Part shown: in pieces, positions 45,447 through 57,583 of the stretch
Numbering within the stretch: position 1 is the first letter of the stretch
How the letters are laid out: each line of letters begins with the position of its first letter
NCBI GenBank assembly: GCA_012934845.2
Contig: WNNJ02003698.1
Span: forward strand, 20,330 to 84,329
DNA: 64,000 nucleotides
Direction of reading: 5' to 3'
DNA from: Pomphorhynchus laevis
Taxonomy: Eukaryota; Acanthocephala; Palaeacanthocephala; Echinorhynchida; Pomphorhynchidae
Translations under genes and position numbers: made by a program
The notes under the pieces: model-generated
Databases searched by the model: none
Seen by the model: only the letters and a program-made list of their open reading frames with translations
What the model was told of the DNA's origin: nothing

Positions 45447-45704
45447 GGTCAATAAAACTGAAAAAGGGTCAATAAAACTGAAAGAAAGGGTCAATAAAAC
45501 TGAAAGGGTCAATAAAACTGAAAGGGTCAATAAAACTGAAAGGGTCAATAAAACTGAAAAAGGGTCAATAAAACTGAAAGAAAGGGTCAATAAAACTGAA
45601 AGGGTCAATAAAACTGAAAGGGTCAATAAAACTGAAAGAAAGGGTCAATAAAACTGAAAAAGGGTCAAAAAAACTGAATGGATCAATAAACCTGAAAAGG
45701 GCTG
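45447..45704. repeat. Minisatellite GGGTCAATAAAACTGAAA at the transposon end
   Basis: Eleven near-identical and two degenerate copies (unit 15-20 bp with AAAG spacers) run up to the right end of the Tc1-like element. The left end has only three degenerate copies of the same motif, inverted (44018-44070). Long frames read across it are artefacts. Confidence 0.95.
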
Positions 45705-45996
45705 TATATTCACTTTTCGTTCCTATAAATTTACAATATCTTAAAATATTGTGTTCGTTAAATGGTTGAAAAATAATTAATAAATTAGTTAAACATATCT
45801 TCTCAAAAGTTATATCTTTGTCAAAAACGATACAAGGCAGTTTTCGATACATGACTTCGACTTTCGAAAGGATACTATAGCATAATTCTTGAGATTATTT
45901 AAGTAAAATCAAAATATTTCCGTTGCACTTATTGTGTTTTTGTAAAATAAATTACTATTTTCTGGTTATTCAAAATTCGTTACCAAAATTCGTTAC

Positions 45997-46125
45997 CTTA
46001 ATACTGTCCATTCCATCAATGTCTTGGTTAACAGAATGAATTTCTTTGTCTTTCATTTTTATTTTCTTGTGTTTGTGGTGACCGAATTCTTCTGGTAGTA
46101 AATGATACCAGCCTTTTAGCTGATC
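45997..46125 (-). CDS. Possible host exon with a C2-domain-like segment
   Basis: Minus-strand block of 129 bp between an acceptor-like TTTATTTGTAAG and a donor-like AAG|GTAACG. It reads 'DQLKGWYHLLPEEFGHHKH' and then a charged stretch ending 'DGMDSIK'. 'GWYHLLPEE' resembles the last strand of C2 domains, which bind phospholipids or proteins. No neighbouring exon was found, so this is a guess from a short stretch; an exon relic is also possible. Confidence 0.3.
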
Positions 46126-46389
46126 CTTACAAATAAAATTAAAATAAAATTTCAATTTTTGAATAGAAATTTTACAGTAAGGATTAAAACAGTTCACTTT
46201 AAGCTTAATTCATTACAGATTCTTAATGATTTTTAGAAATGTCTTATTAAATCCTCAATTTTGTTATAGAATTATTTCTGATTATTATCATTATTTATGA
46301 AATATGAATAGTTTATGTCTGATTTGAAACTACAATAGTCAACAAATATAATTCTACTACTTTTGACGTTAATCCGTATGGAAGCGGGG

Positions 46390-47280
46390 TCAGTTCTTAA
46401 TGCGTGCGTCATTCATTTTGAACGGTTGTGGGTCAGCATTACGTATTCGTCCATTAAGAATGCGCTCGAAGATTTTTAAGGTGTGAGACAGTAGTCTTAT
46501 CGGGCTATAATTAAAGAATTAGGCTGGACCATACCTCATATTTTAGATCGGTATTGTCATGCTATTCTCCTAGTCGATCAGTATATTCTTTGACGATTTG
46601 ATTGAAGAAATTTGTGATCCAGGGAACAGGATTCCAACAACAGCCTTCCATATCTCGACTAAAATATCATCTGGACCTGCTGCTTCTCCTGTCTTCATAT
46701 GTTTTATTGCTTTTTCAACTTCTTCCGTGACAATTGGGTGTAAGGGACCGATCACGGCTAATGCTTGTGGGATCAATAAGTGCGAGAACTTCAATATTTC
46801 CACTCTTCAGTGGAAATTTTTTCGAAATACTCACGCCACCTTTTCAATGATGCTGACCGGCTCACGATCATCTTGCCATTTTTATCATTGACACAATAGG
46901 AAATTTCGATGTTCTGGGTTTGCTAGTGTCTGCATTTTACAATTCGGAAGAGGCTCTATTCTCCGTCTCTGCTATCTAGCTTTTTGTATCCCCAGTGTCT
47001 TATATAGCGGTCTTGTGAATCATGATTTTTGCTTTGTTTCATGTATCCTCTACTTTGTTCAAGTAAGCAGCTGTAGTTGCACTATCATGACAGCCTCCTT
47101 ATCATGTAAGCAACACCATTTGATGCGAGCTTAACCGATACATTTTTAATGGTGTTGTTTGAGTGGCTTTATCTCGGGGACTGCGATTACAGGTCGATGT
47201 TGTGTGGCTATCGTTTCATAGGGTAGGACTTTAGCGTCGATCACAGTGGACATATACCCGCGTCGCATATGTCCAAATTT
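46390..47280 (-). mobile_element. RTE-like LINE fragment
   Basis: On the minus strand: 'TVIDAKVLPYE' region (47225), 'NDKNGKMIVSRSASLKRWR' and 'EYFEKISTEEW' (46810-46890), 'TEEVEKAIKHMKTGEAAGPD' (about 46690-46740), and 'LLSHTLKIFERILNGRI' (46440-46500). These are the endonuclease end, linker and first RT blocks of the RTE clade. The RT palm is missing and several frameshifts occur. Confidence 0.75.
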
Positions 47281-48206
47281 TATAATTTATATATTTTTTA
47301 TATAAATTAAAAAACATTATTCGATTTGATTTCATTTTATTTGATTGGCGTAGGTGCTCTTTGGTGCTCATATACACCAATCTATGTTTTCATTAGTTTA
47401 CTTTGATATTACGTAAAATGCCGACAAGATTCAAGTATATTTGATTAATATAAAATTAAGTATAAATTATATTACTTTTTATAAAATAGGAATTTAATAA
47501 TTATAATTATTTAATTATTTATAATTATTTAGTCAAGCAATATACCTATGCAAGTTTTATTCCGGCAATAACAAGCAGATCGATGGCATTCCTTTGTTTT
47601 GCAAATAAATAACTAGAGCTGTGGAAGTCGGTCAGTTTTATGTAATCCTCACAAATAAATGCGAATTATGTTGCAATTAATTTTGACTTTTTATTTATAA
47701 ATTGACCGACATCATTCACGTGATGCTAGTCTGAAATTAGTACATTCTTGTTCATCGGATATACTGCATTTTAATAGTAGAATCCAAATATACATATTTT
47801 CTGGCAATATATCGAAATTTAATTTATTTTAACTTTAAAATTTAATTAATAAAATGTATTGTTATAGCCTATAATTTAATTACAATTTAATTTTATATCA
47901 TAATTCAATATCGTAAGTTATATAATTTTAAAATTTGATCAATCAAATCCTTTGTTACAGATTTGATTATATATCAATGTTGCTGAACAATATATATGCT
48001 AACATGTCGTCGAGCTGTTACACAAAGCTATTAAACTTTGACAATAAATTTGACAGAAAATATGAACAAAACGGTCTTGTAAACATACTCTTGATTTTGA
48101 CATTAAGCTTCCAATACCAAACGACATTGATCCTAACAGATGTATACAACTAAAAATATAAAAATATTTACAGCGATAAATATATAAATATAAAATTAAT
48201 AAATGT
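47281..48206. other. No recognisable gene
   Basis: AT-rich stretch of about 0.9 kb; nothing supported. Confidence 0.5.
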
Positions 48207-48388
48207 TTTATGTTAATTTTAAATGACATTTTACCACCACGAGTACAGAAATAATTTATTAATCAACGTTTCAGCAAATCTCAATGACCCTATTCAAAAA
48301 CGATCATTGAAAAGGTTACTGAGATTGGCCGGAACGTTGATAAATAAATAATGTTGTTAGTAAAATGGCAATTAAAATTAACATAAAT
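48207..48388. mobile_element. Foldback/MITE-like element K, copy 1
   Basis: Inverted arms of about 75-80 bp: TTATGTTAATTTTAAATGAC, then CATTTTACC and AACGTTTCAGCAAATCTCA on the left, mirrored by TGAGATTGGCCGGAACGTT and GTAAAATGG on the right. The spacer is about 25 bp. A related hairpin is at 53553-53703. Confidence 0.75.
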
Positions 48389-48559
48389 TGGCACATGAAT
48401 GTAATTTTTCAAATGTTTTATTTAATGAAAGCTAAGAAGAATTTTTGGATATTAAATTAAAAAATATTTCTAAATGTTTTACCGTTTGTTCGACTTTGTT
48501 ATGACCGCCATAGCGAGCTTCTATTCGGCAATAAACGCATCCTCACGGCTAAAGGCGTT

Positions 48560-50045
48560 TAACAGAGACTAATTGGGTTCTATTCTATTTTGCCACACCG
48601 TCAACAGCCTGCCTGAAACTATGGTACCTCGACGACTGCGTCCTGGACACCACTGTGGAGGATATTATGGCCTATATCCACAAATGTCAAGCTAACGGAG
48701 CCGAAATTGGATTACAATTGAACTTCCAAAAGTGCGAGGTTATCACCGAAAGCAGAGCTATAACGTGCAAGCTAACCGGGTGCAAGACTATCACACCTGA
48801 AGACGCGCAGCTTTTGGGTTCACTGCGCACTAAGCTACGCAGTGAACGATCTTCATTACGCCGGAATCCGGTTGCCGAACTGAGCACTCACAACGCCTTC
48901 GTGATTTTGCGTAGCTCACTCCGCTTGTCGAATATTGGCTTTCTTCTTCGATGTACCAATGCTATGGAAGTAAAATACTACAATTTTTCGACACAGAAGT
49001 TCGAAGAATATTGAGCGAAATACTCAATGTGGCACTACCCGACGAAGCAGAGGCAAGCGACCTTACCGATCGGTCTTGAAGGCCTCGGTGTTTGCCAGGT
49101 ATTGGACGCTGTCATTCCTGCGTTCGGATTATCCATCAATGACACAACTGAACTGAAGATACAGCTACACTAATGTCCGCAGTTAACCCTTCGCCATTCA
49201 GAATCCAACTGGGAAAACACGACAAATCAATAGAACGCGGATTTTCGGACGATCCTTCAATTGGATTTAGTATCTCAAAAACGGTGGATAGCGAACACTA
49301 CGAAGCGTGCCAACGAAGACTTATCGACGAAGCACGGACAACTGAATCTCGGGGCAACTCATTGCAGTAGCATCAACATTGTCTGAAGCGTTCCTATGAA
49401 GCACTATCTATCACATCCGTCAGTACACGACTTGATAACTGATTTACTTCCATCGCCGTGGCATTGAGGCTCGGTGTTCATTGATTTCAACCGCATCGGT
49501 GTTTTGCGGAGTGTCGGTCCCGCGGCACAGTGTTCATGCCTTAAACTGTAACAGTATAAAGTCTCGTAACCATCGACATGTTGCGGTCAACGAGATTTTG
49601 AGAATTGCTCTCGATGCTTTGGGATTGCCGTCCAGACTCGAATAGGCATGATTAGCTCGAAACGATGGCAAACGACCCGATGGTGCAACTCTTATGCCAT
49701 GAGAAGTTAGCCGTATACACGTTTGTGATTTCACTTTCCCGAACACTCTGGCCGCCAGTCATGTCGCCATGAGATGTCTTCCACCAGCGCTGTTGCAACC
49801 CACGCAAAGCAGCTCAAACGAACCAAATACAGCTACTTTGAGGATCAACAGTATTTGTTCGTCCTTATCGCCATCGAAACACTAGATGCGGTCGGCCCCA
49901 GCGCATCTGCGTTTTTGAGGCAGCTTGGTTCGAGGTCGGGCCGGACAACTAGAGATAAACGCCCATTTAGCTGGATCATGCAACGAATCAGCGCAGCCAT
50001 GCAACGAGTGAATGCGGCATCATTTTTGAAGTAGGCTGAAGATCC
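48560..50045 (+). mobile_element. LINE F, RT tail and restriction-like endonuclease, old
   Basis: Plus-strand pieces: 'LWYLDDCVLDTTVEDIMAYI' (RT catalytic box YLDD, about 48618), 'GLQLNFQKCEVI', 'ITPEDAQLLGS', 'LSTHNAFVILRSSLRLSNIG', then broken sequence with 'ILNVALPDEAE'. Further on, read in several frames, come blocks like 'RPDGATLMPWE' (49675) and 'DKRPFSWIMQRISAAMQRVN' (49952-50030). The order RT, linker, R-P-D-G nuclease block, C-terminal R-x-S-x-A-x-Q-R-x-N is that of a common family of metazoan RT elements with a PD-(D/E)XK-type nuclease. It is heavily frame-broken. Confidence 0.7.
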
Positions 50046-51120
50046 CCTAAGCAATTACCTTCTCTAACAATTTCTATATATTATTTATTGTTTTTTTGAT
50101 TGGTTTACTTATGCTATTTTTTATTATTTAATTAAGTTTTCTAAATTAAATATTTTGAAATATGAAAAAATATTTTAAAATTTAATCAAGTATAGAATGC
50201 ATTATAAACTTTTTAAAATATGACTATTTGTAAAAACGTATTTTCCAACGATATTTTTTAACAAAATTAATAAGTCTTATGTAAGAATTGTAAAATTAAA
50301 ATTTATCGTATACCTGTATTTTTATTAGCATATATTATATTGTCTCATTTAAGTTTCAAAAATAAAGAAAATAAGTCAAATGTATAAAAATTAAAAGAAT
50401 TTGCAGCATTGTTTGACCATTATATAATAAAAAAATGTATACATTGAACATTGCCATTGAATGAACACACAATGTCATACAATGGACCTTGTCATTCAAT
50501 ACTTATTTATTATAACCATTAAATATCTTGCTACAAAATGTTAATGTAAACGATAAATAAATTAAATTAATTAATTCTTAAATTAAAGAGTTTTATTTAG
50601 TTCTAAACTATAAAAATAATCAACATTATTTTGTCGATTAAACAATATTAATGTGAGTTTTTTGAAAAAATCCAGTTTGTTTCTTTCTGTTGTAATAATT
50701 TATTATATCATGAAATCGAAGAAACTTGTATTATTTGATAAAATTTGTCAGCCTAATATTTCAGTAGCTGCGAACGGTATCATGAAACATTTTTAGGCTA
50801 AATTAAAAAATAAACAATAATTTATAATTATAAATTATAATTATTTATAATTATTTATAATTATAAATTATAATTATTTCTGAATAATTATAAATTATAA
50901 TTGCACATTTATTATTTTTCAAAATTAAAATATTTAAATCCAAAAGATGGACCCCCATCTTTTGGATTTTATTAACAAATTTAATGCACAAATTTTATTA
51001 ACAAATTTAATAAAATTTGTTTATGAAAAACATATATCGATGGGTGCGTTAAAAAATTGTGCAAAAATTATTTGCTCCAAAAGCCCTTGATCAAAAGATA
51101 TATATTCGATTATTTGGATT
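50046..51120. other. No recognisable gene; AT-rich
   Basis: Contains alternating inverted runs of TAATTATAAATTATAATTA at 50815-50900 and a small direct/inverted pair around 50940-51010, but no gene. Confidence 0.5.
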
Positions 51121-51470
51121 GGTTTGTTGAAGAGTGACTTTTCAGAAAAGACTATTAAGAAATCTTATTATAAAAGCTGCAGTGTTAAGAAAAAACTTTT
51201 TGGACTCTCTAAGCAAAAAATTATATTGGAATTCCTGCTATCAACGAAAAATGGAACTCCTTATTTAATAAATTTATATATAAATAAAATAGCCTATGAC
51301 GCTACTGATGTCACAATTTATAATGAAATATACCTAAATTACATAATATTTTAAAATTAAAACCGAAATTTAATAATTCATCTGTTGTTTATAAGATACC
51401 ATGTGCTAATTATTCCGCTTCTTATATCGGTAAAACTTGATAGGCATTAGAATAACGCATTTCACGGCTG
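51121..51470 (+). mobile_element. Penelope-like element fragment with GIY-YIG start
   Basis: After an unassigned Lys-rich frame (51124-51354) comes 'SVVYKIPCANYSASYIGKT' and a stop. This matches the first strands of the GIY-YIG endonuclease of Penelope-like retroelements (usual pattern V-Y-x-I-x-C-x-x-C-x-x-x-Y-I-G-x-T). The second Cys is Tyr here. No RT box is seen next to it. Confidence 0.55.
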
Positions 51471-53552
51471 CTATTGAAATATATTTTAATATATTAAAAT
51501 ATATTTTCAGCAGCTATTGAAATATTAGACTGACAATTTTTTCTCGAATAATACAAGTTTCTTTGATTCCTAAATTATTGATATAAGTATATTTTCAATC
51601 ACTCTCTAATTTTCTTTGAATCTTAAATGATAAGAATACATTTAATGAATTTTTTTTTAATTAAAAAAAACATTTGAATGAAAAAATGGAAGTAGAGCAA
51701 TTTTTAGACAAAACTAATTTTACAATTATTAACTGATACAGCTTACTAATTTAGTAAAGGTTGACTAAAATGTTTAGCTTAAATATGGTCAGCATTGTGA
51801 AATAACTGCATTTAGATTTTAATTGATTAATTATTATTTTATATTATTTGAATGATTTTAAAAATGTAATATAATTCAAATCAGCAAATTAAAAGACCAA
51901 ATCAATTAAAGAGAAACATACCATTCGCGGATATCTTGATGGAAAGCTCCAATTAAGAGACGTTTATTGTAATCCGATTGCAAAATTTGACTAAGCAAAT
52001 AGAGAATAACAAAATCAAAAATTAATAGTATTAAAATTTTGACTTTTTAATGTTGATAACACATTTAAATTTTATTTAGCAAAATTAAAATATAAATGGA
52101 AAATATATTTAAGTAAATTGGAAACTCATTTTAATTTATATAGCTGCAACATAACTTTATATAAAATGAGTATTTAATTAGCAGAAATAATTAAAAATGT
52201 ATTTTCACTATATCAGTATTATTGAAAAATTATTTATAAATTATATAAAATGATATCACTTTATAAAAAATAATCATTTAATCCACTTTTATCGTTTTGT
52301 CGATTCTTTCGTGGCTGCCAAATCATACAAAAAGGATATTTAGATTTTGCTATCAAAGCAATTTTTAATAAATTGTTTATATACAATATATTTTTTATAT
52401 ATGTGTTCTAATATATTTTCAATATATGTGTTCAAAATTCAGTAAAATAAATACGAAATTTTAATTTTTTAGCACGATCTACAAATATAAACACTTTACT
52501 GTTAAAAATAGTAAAATGAATAAAGGCTATTTTATTAACAACATTTTTCTAAGTTGTTTTACAAAACTTAGAAAAATGGTGCATTACTTTTATGTCTATT
52601 AAAGCATATATTATATTTATAAAACATCACAACAGTTTTAAAGGTTTTGAAAATATATCCACAAAGATTATATTTACATTTACTCATCAAATATATATTT
52701 TCTTAGTGAATTTACAGATGTCTACAATTATGTTTATAAATTATTTTGTTAGAAGGCTAAACAGAGCAATTTTATGATTACATGCTGCTAATTCTAGATT
52801 TCGGAAAAATTGTAAAATAGTTCAAAACTAATTAGTTTTAATTAAATTACTGACAACGAAATTTTTTCATTGAAAGTAGGATTGTTTGTTCTGTATACAA
52901 TTTTTGTGGAACAGTCAACTATATTAAGGTCCTCGGGAATAAGACGTACCTAAATATTTGAGCAATGCAAGAAACAAAATTCCAAATTGTTACCTTCACA
53001 AAAGTGTTACACAAATCGTCAGTAGGACATTGTAAATTTTTTGCCTCGACAACTACAAAATAAATAAAACATAATATGAATGATTAATTAAATTAATAAT
53101 TAATTTGAACAAATACAATTAAATTAAAAATAATAATAATTATATTAGATTTCATAAAAATTTAATAAAGCATAATTAATTTAAATAAAAAATATAAATT
53201 TAATTAAAATAATAATTATACTTTATGCTTAAAAATTATTAATTACAAAAATTGTTAATTCAAATTCATTTTGAATTAGAAAAAATATAATTGCTAATCA
53301 ATCGTTCAAACAATTGAATTCGTCTTTTGATTCGTTCAAAAGTTTAACTTAATTCACAACAATTTTTTGTCCCTTATTGTTTGTGGATAGGAATTTGAGG
53401 ACAGCAAATTTTAAGTAAACAAATTGTCTAGCAATAATATATAATAATTATATTAATTTATTACTTTATACAATTATTATAAAATTATAAACATATTCTT
53501 TAATAAAAGTTACATCTATAGTTATCTGATAGGATTGAATTGGTGTGCCATC
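51471..53552. other. No recognisable gene; AT-rich
   Basis: About 2 kb, very AT-rich with long A/T runs. Nothing supported. Confidence 0.5.
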
Positions 53553-53703
53553 TTATGTTAGTTTTAAAAGGCATTTTACCCATACGAGAATTGTGATAAT
53601 CTATTTTACGTTTCGGGCAATGACAGTAACCCTTTTACAAATAGGTCACTGAGATTGGACAAACGTCAAATAAATTACCACCGTTCTCATGTTGGTAAAA
53701 TAC
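53553..53703. mobile_element. Foldback/MITE-like element K, copy 2
   Basis: Left arm TTATGTTAGTTTTAAAAGGC and GCATTTTACCCATACGAG, right arm GGTCACTGAGATTGGACAA to GTTCTCATGTTGGTAAAATA. Arm sequences match copy 1 (48207-48388) in order. The outer 20 bp of the right arm are missing. Confidence 0.7.
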
Positions 53704-53714
53704 AGACGTGTTGT

Positions 53715-54245
53715 ACTTCTGTAGATATCTGGACTGATGTAGACTGATGAGATATTACTCATATATTTCATACATATATTAGACTGATTAGATATTTCAT
53801 AGATATTAGACTGATTAAATATTTCATCATATATTAGATTGATTAGATATTTTATACATATATTAGACTGATTAGATATTTTATATATTTTATATATTAG
53901 ACTGATTAGATATTTCATACATATATTAGACTTACTAGATATTTTATATATTTTATATATTAGACTGATTAGATATATTAGATTGATTAGATATTATATA
54001 TTTAATCATATATTAGACTGATTAGATATTTCATAGATATTAGACTGATTATATATTTCATCATATATTAGACTGATTAGATATTTTATATATATCAGAC
54101 TGATTAGATATTTCTTAGATATTAGACTGATTATATATTTCAAACATATATTAAACTTATTAGATATTTTATATATTTTAGACTAATTAGATATTTCAAA
54201 CATATATTAGACTGATTAGATATTTCATAGATATTACATATAATA
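53715..54245. repeat. Satellite-like array, unit around ATATTAGACTGATTAGATAT
   Basis: Some twenty imperfect copies of a 24-40 bp unit, ATATTAGACTGATTAGATAT plus TTTCATA or TTTTATATA fillers. It starts right beside the K2 hairpin. Confidence 0.9.
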
Positions 54246-55066
54246 TATATACTATAGACAGAAGAATTACGTTATTTTTTATTAAATAATTTAACGAATA
54301 ATTGTCAATGAGAACAGAGTAAAAATTATAATTATAAGTATTATATTATTAACCTATTATTGATCACTCATTAATCATCTGCTCGAGTGTAATTAATTTT
54401 ACATTGAGTAAAATAGCAATAATAAATACTTTAAAAATATAAATTAATTTAAATGTTAAATTAAAATATAATTTATTTTTAAATTTAAAAATTTATAAAC
54501 TTTTGCAATCATTTAAAAAATACGTAATTTAATAATTTGCTACTATCAATAGTTAGTATGATATCATACTAATAATTAGTATGTAATAATTAATATTGTA
54601 TATATAATTAAAATTAATTATTAATTGTTGTTTAAACTTCAACTTCTATATGGTAGAAGTCATTGAGAAATGACTTCCATTGATAAATGAAGTCAATTAG
54701 AAAACGTTAGATAAATCAGATCAGTTACATGAGTCTAAGTATTTTATACGATATTTATAAATTAAAAATAAATATAAATAATAAATAATTATATGAGTTT
54801 ATACAATTTTACTGGAAAATAGAATTTAAAACCTAAAGATTATATTTGTTGTCATCTAAATACTGCAATCCTAAAAAAAGTAAAATGTATTTGACTCCGC
54901 TAAATATTTTGCTTTGTCAAAAGTTCAAAAATACACTTACTATTTAAAATAATTGCCGATCCAAGAGGGTTAATATCAATGTTTAAGAATCCTAAAGCAT
55001 AGAAATATACCGATCAAACAGGGAATTTGTAAATTTAAGAAGCTACAGATTTCAAAATAAAAATAT
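54246..55066. other. No recognisable gene
   Basis: AT-rich. A diverged element D 3'-end motif (CAGTTACATGAGTCTAAG, about 54721) may be present. Confidence 0.4.
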
Positions 55067-56079
55067 TGGACTGTTATTTATTGTCATTGGTACAAAAAAT
55101 TCCAAGTATTCGCATTTTATAATTATCTCCAGTAACATCTACGTTCAACCGATTCAACAATCCACTTCTGTCACACATGATCCAAACAATCTTAAGAGGA
55201 TATTGGATCCTCTCTATTCATAACCACGCATCTTTCATATCGGAATGCATAGATGGTTATACCAGTTTGAAGTTGGATGTGATTGTAAAGATTGCGACGT
55301 ATGGACCTTTGTTCGAGTTAAAATATCTGACCGCTCGGTGTATCAAAGTAAACTGTTTACATGAGGTTTTTGTTTATCAGTAAAACTTTTACAGCTATCC
55401 TGCTCATCCACTTCTGTCTCACATACAACAACTCAGACAGATACTGTTTTTGGCGTTTCCCTCATATCAACACCAGACTTTGCATCGTAAATTCCCATTC
55501 TTGAAACTTCTCTCTCACACACACTCCTCGTTCAAGTACGTATAAAACTCCCGTTCATCTTCATCATCCTAACAAATCAAACGATAAAACGTTTCATCTC
55601 GTACCTCATCTTTCATATTCCTCTATCATCTAAATATCTCTCATACTTCGTTTTTCTCTTTAGTACTTCTTACTCTACCTCCCCCGTATCACTTCTCAAT
55701 AATTTACATCCTTCCGTCAAAATCATATTTTGTAACATCTCCGATTAACCGATTCAACACTCCACTCCTGCCACAGATGCTTTAAACTATCTTAAATTTT
55801 CACTTAGCACCTTTTAACTATCTTAAATCTTCACTTAGCACCCCTGTCATTCCCATGTTTATCTGCTCTTCCGCCTCTACTCCTACCAGTTCTGTCCGTC
55901 CACCACTTCTACGTAATCGTAGAAGTCAAAAATATATTTTTACTATTTATATTTATAAAATATATAATATATTTTATATATAATATATTTCTAAAATATA
56001 TTTTTTATTTTTTCAATATAAAAAATTGGACTGTTATTTATTGTCATTGGTACAAAAAATTCCAAGTATTCGCATTTTA
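55067..56079. repeat. Segment bounded by 53-bp identical direct repeats, with LINE B-like ORF1 remains inside
   Basis: TTGGACTGTTATTTATTGTC and on through TCCAAGTATTCGCATTTTA occurs at 55067-55120 and 56026-56079 without visible change. Between them, 55380-55930 is rich in C and T and includes ATCACTTCTCAATAATTTAC and 'CCTTCCGTCAAAATCA', close to the ORF1 of LINE B (compare 26660-26700). A small tandem repeat CTATCTTAAATCTTCACTTAGCACC lies near 55785-55845. This may be an insertion with a long target duplication. Confidence 0.6.
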
Positions 56080-56808
56080 AAAAATACAGCAAAAATAAAA
56101 AATTAAAAGTCATTTCACTTTCAAAATTATTTAACTTATTTAACTTATTTATCTTATTTAACTTCAGTAAAATGTGTTACGAAATTTTTTTCGATTGAAT
56201 TTAGATATTGTGATGCCACGTTATTAAGCAAAAAGATTTATTTGATAATATTTTAATTGTAAAATATTAATAATAATTGGTTATTAATATTATAATTAGT
56301 TTATATTGCGCTTTATCTTTCACTGGTTTAAAGCCATAAATAAATAAGCTCATAAATATTCTATTTATACACACTTCAGGTTCTCGCTGGAATTACATTT
56401 TTATCTCCGTACAATTACGGAGGATTAATTATTTAGAATAATTATCGATAAGATAAATCATCGATAATATTAGATATCAAAAAATAAGTTATTGATACGG
56501 TTAATAATTTGTTAGTTATATATAATATCGTAATATTTATAATTACTTAGGTAGCTGTAAATCAACAATAATTTGATACCATTTTACGCATCAAATTATA
56601 TTAACATATATTGTCCAATGATACCTTCAATGTGCTCTTACATTGTTAAGGATGTTTAAACATCAAGAGGAAATGTACTCGATGTTTAAACGCCCCGAAC
56701 AATATAATAGAAATGGAACGTATCATTGAACAATTTCTAATTATATCTTAATATATTTGATATTATAGCGAATATTTGCATTTGGTTATTATATTCAGTA
56801 ATATAATA

Positions 56809-57136
56809 ACAGTATAGAATTATCTGCTTTTTATTGCACAAGTGGATATAAATCCAGATTAACAAGTATCTAGTTCATTGCGAACAGACCTTTGTTAAAT
56901 ACCATGCCGCTGAAAATCAACAAATAATAAAATGAGTAATTAAAAATCCCAGTTAATTGTTATTAATAATTAACGGTATACAGATTAGCACGTATCTCGT
57001 TTATTGCGAACAGACCTTTATTGCTAAATGCCAAGTTAGGATAGAGTGGAGTAAATAAAAATTGCGAATTTTCGATTCTACTGATTTCATAAATAAAAAT
57101 AAAAAAGAATATTATGCATATAAATGTATTTATATT
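56809..57136. repeat. 328-bp interspersed repeat L, copy 1, itself dimeric
   Basis: Identical base for base to 58513-58840. It has two related halves: TATCTAGTTCATTGCGAACA with GACCTTTGTTAAATACCATG (about 56867) and TATCTCGTTTATTGCGAACA with GACCTTTATTGCTAAATGCC (about 56992), period near 125 bp. Copy 1 is flanked by TATATTCAGTAATAT on both sides (56790-56804, 57131-57145), as expected for a target-site duplication. It could be a SINE-like dimer; no tRNA-type promoter boxes are certain. Confidence 0.8.
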
Positions 57137-57583
57137 CAGTAATATTGTAGTATGCGTTATGAATTACGTGTTTAGAACCAAATGGTCGTGGTATTAAACG
57201 GACTATGAAACCTTTTTATCAACAAAACAACGAAAGAACGTATTTGCATCCAAACTTTGAAAATAATATTAGGTTGTTAAATTGTTATAAAGTAATAAGC
57301 GATAAGGACGGTACGTCGAATGATTGCACTTTTTTAAACAATAAATCTTCTCGTGTCTTATATATTCATCAACTTCAAGAAAGTTTACTTCTTGACACGA
57401 AAGCCAATTCTGATAAAAGAATTGACGGAAATTTTGCTAAATTTTTTATTAATTAATAAATCATCGGTCTATGAGCAACAAATAGTTTGTGATCTGAATT
57501 GTTTTTGTAACAAATTGTTGTTATTATGAAATATAGAACTTAAAGCGGAGCATTTAGCAGATGTGATAATTTATAATAAATTA

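Larger units (their letters stand above)
44009..45704 (-). mobile_element. IS630/Tc1-like DNA transposon, dead, with TA duplication and amplified end repeat
   Basis: Ends CAGCCCTTTTCAG (44009) and, inverted, CTGAAAAGGGCTG (45704), each next to TA. Minus-strand transposase pieces: 'MRIALEVLIPHEQHQK' and 'INDEHLILLDWFGFNLH' at about 44820-45027 (first catalytic Asp area), 'NVSNSKGTNISVLCAI' (44700-44790), 'YIAMDNPSIHN' (second Asp, about 44390) and 'LPLYSPQLNPIE' (Glu, about 44290), then 'LKSRVEQREGLANRDILI'. Order and spacing are those of IS630/Tc1/mariner DDE transposases. Stops and an inserted element D tail (44475-44692) inactivate it. Length 1696 bp including the insert and the minisatellite. 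Confidence 0.85.

Noticed and set aside
45385-45651. Repetitive 88-residue frame of KTERVNKTE units
   Set aside because: It is only the translation of the transposon-end minisatellite; the minus-strand frames there are equally repetitive.
53715-54245. CRISPR-like array
   Set aside because: Spacing and unit vary, spacers are not unique, and the setting is animal DNA; it is a satellite.
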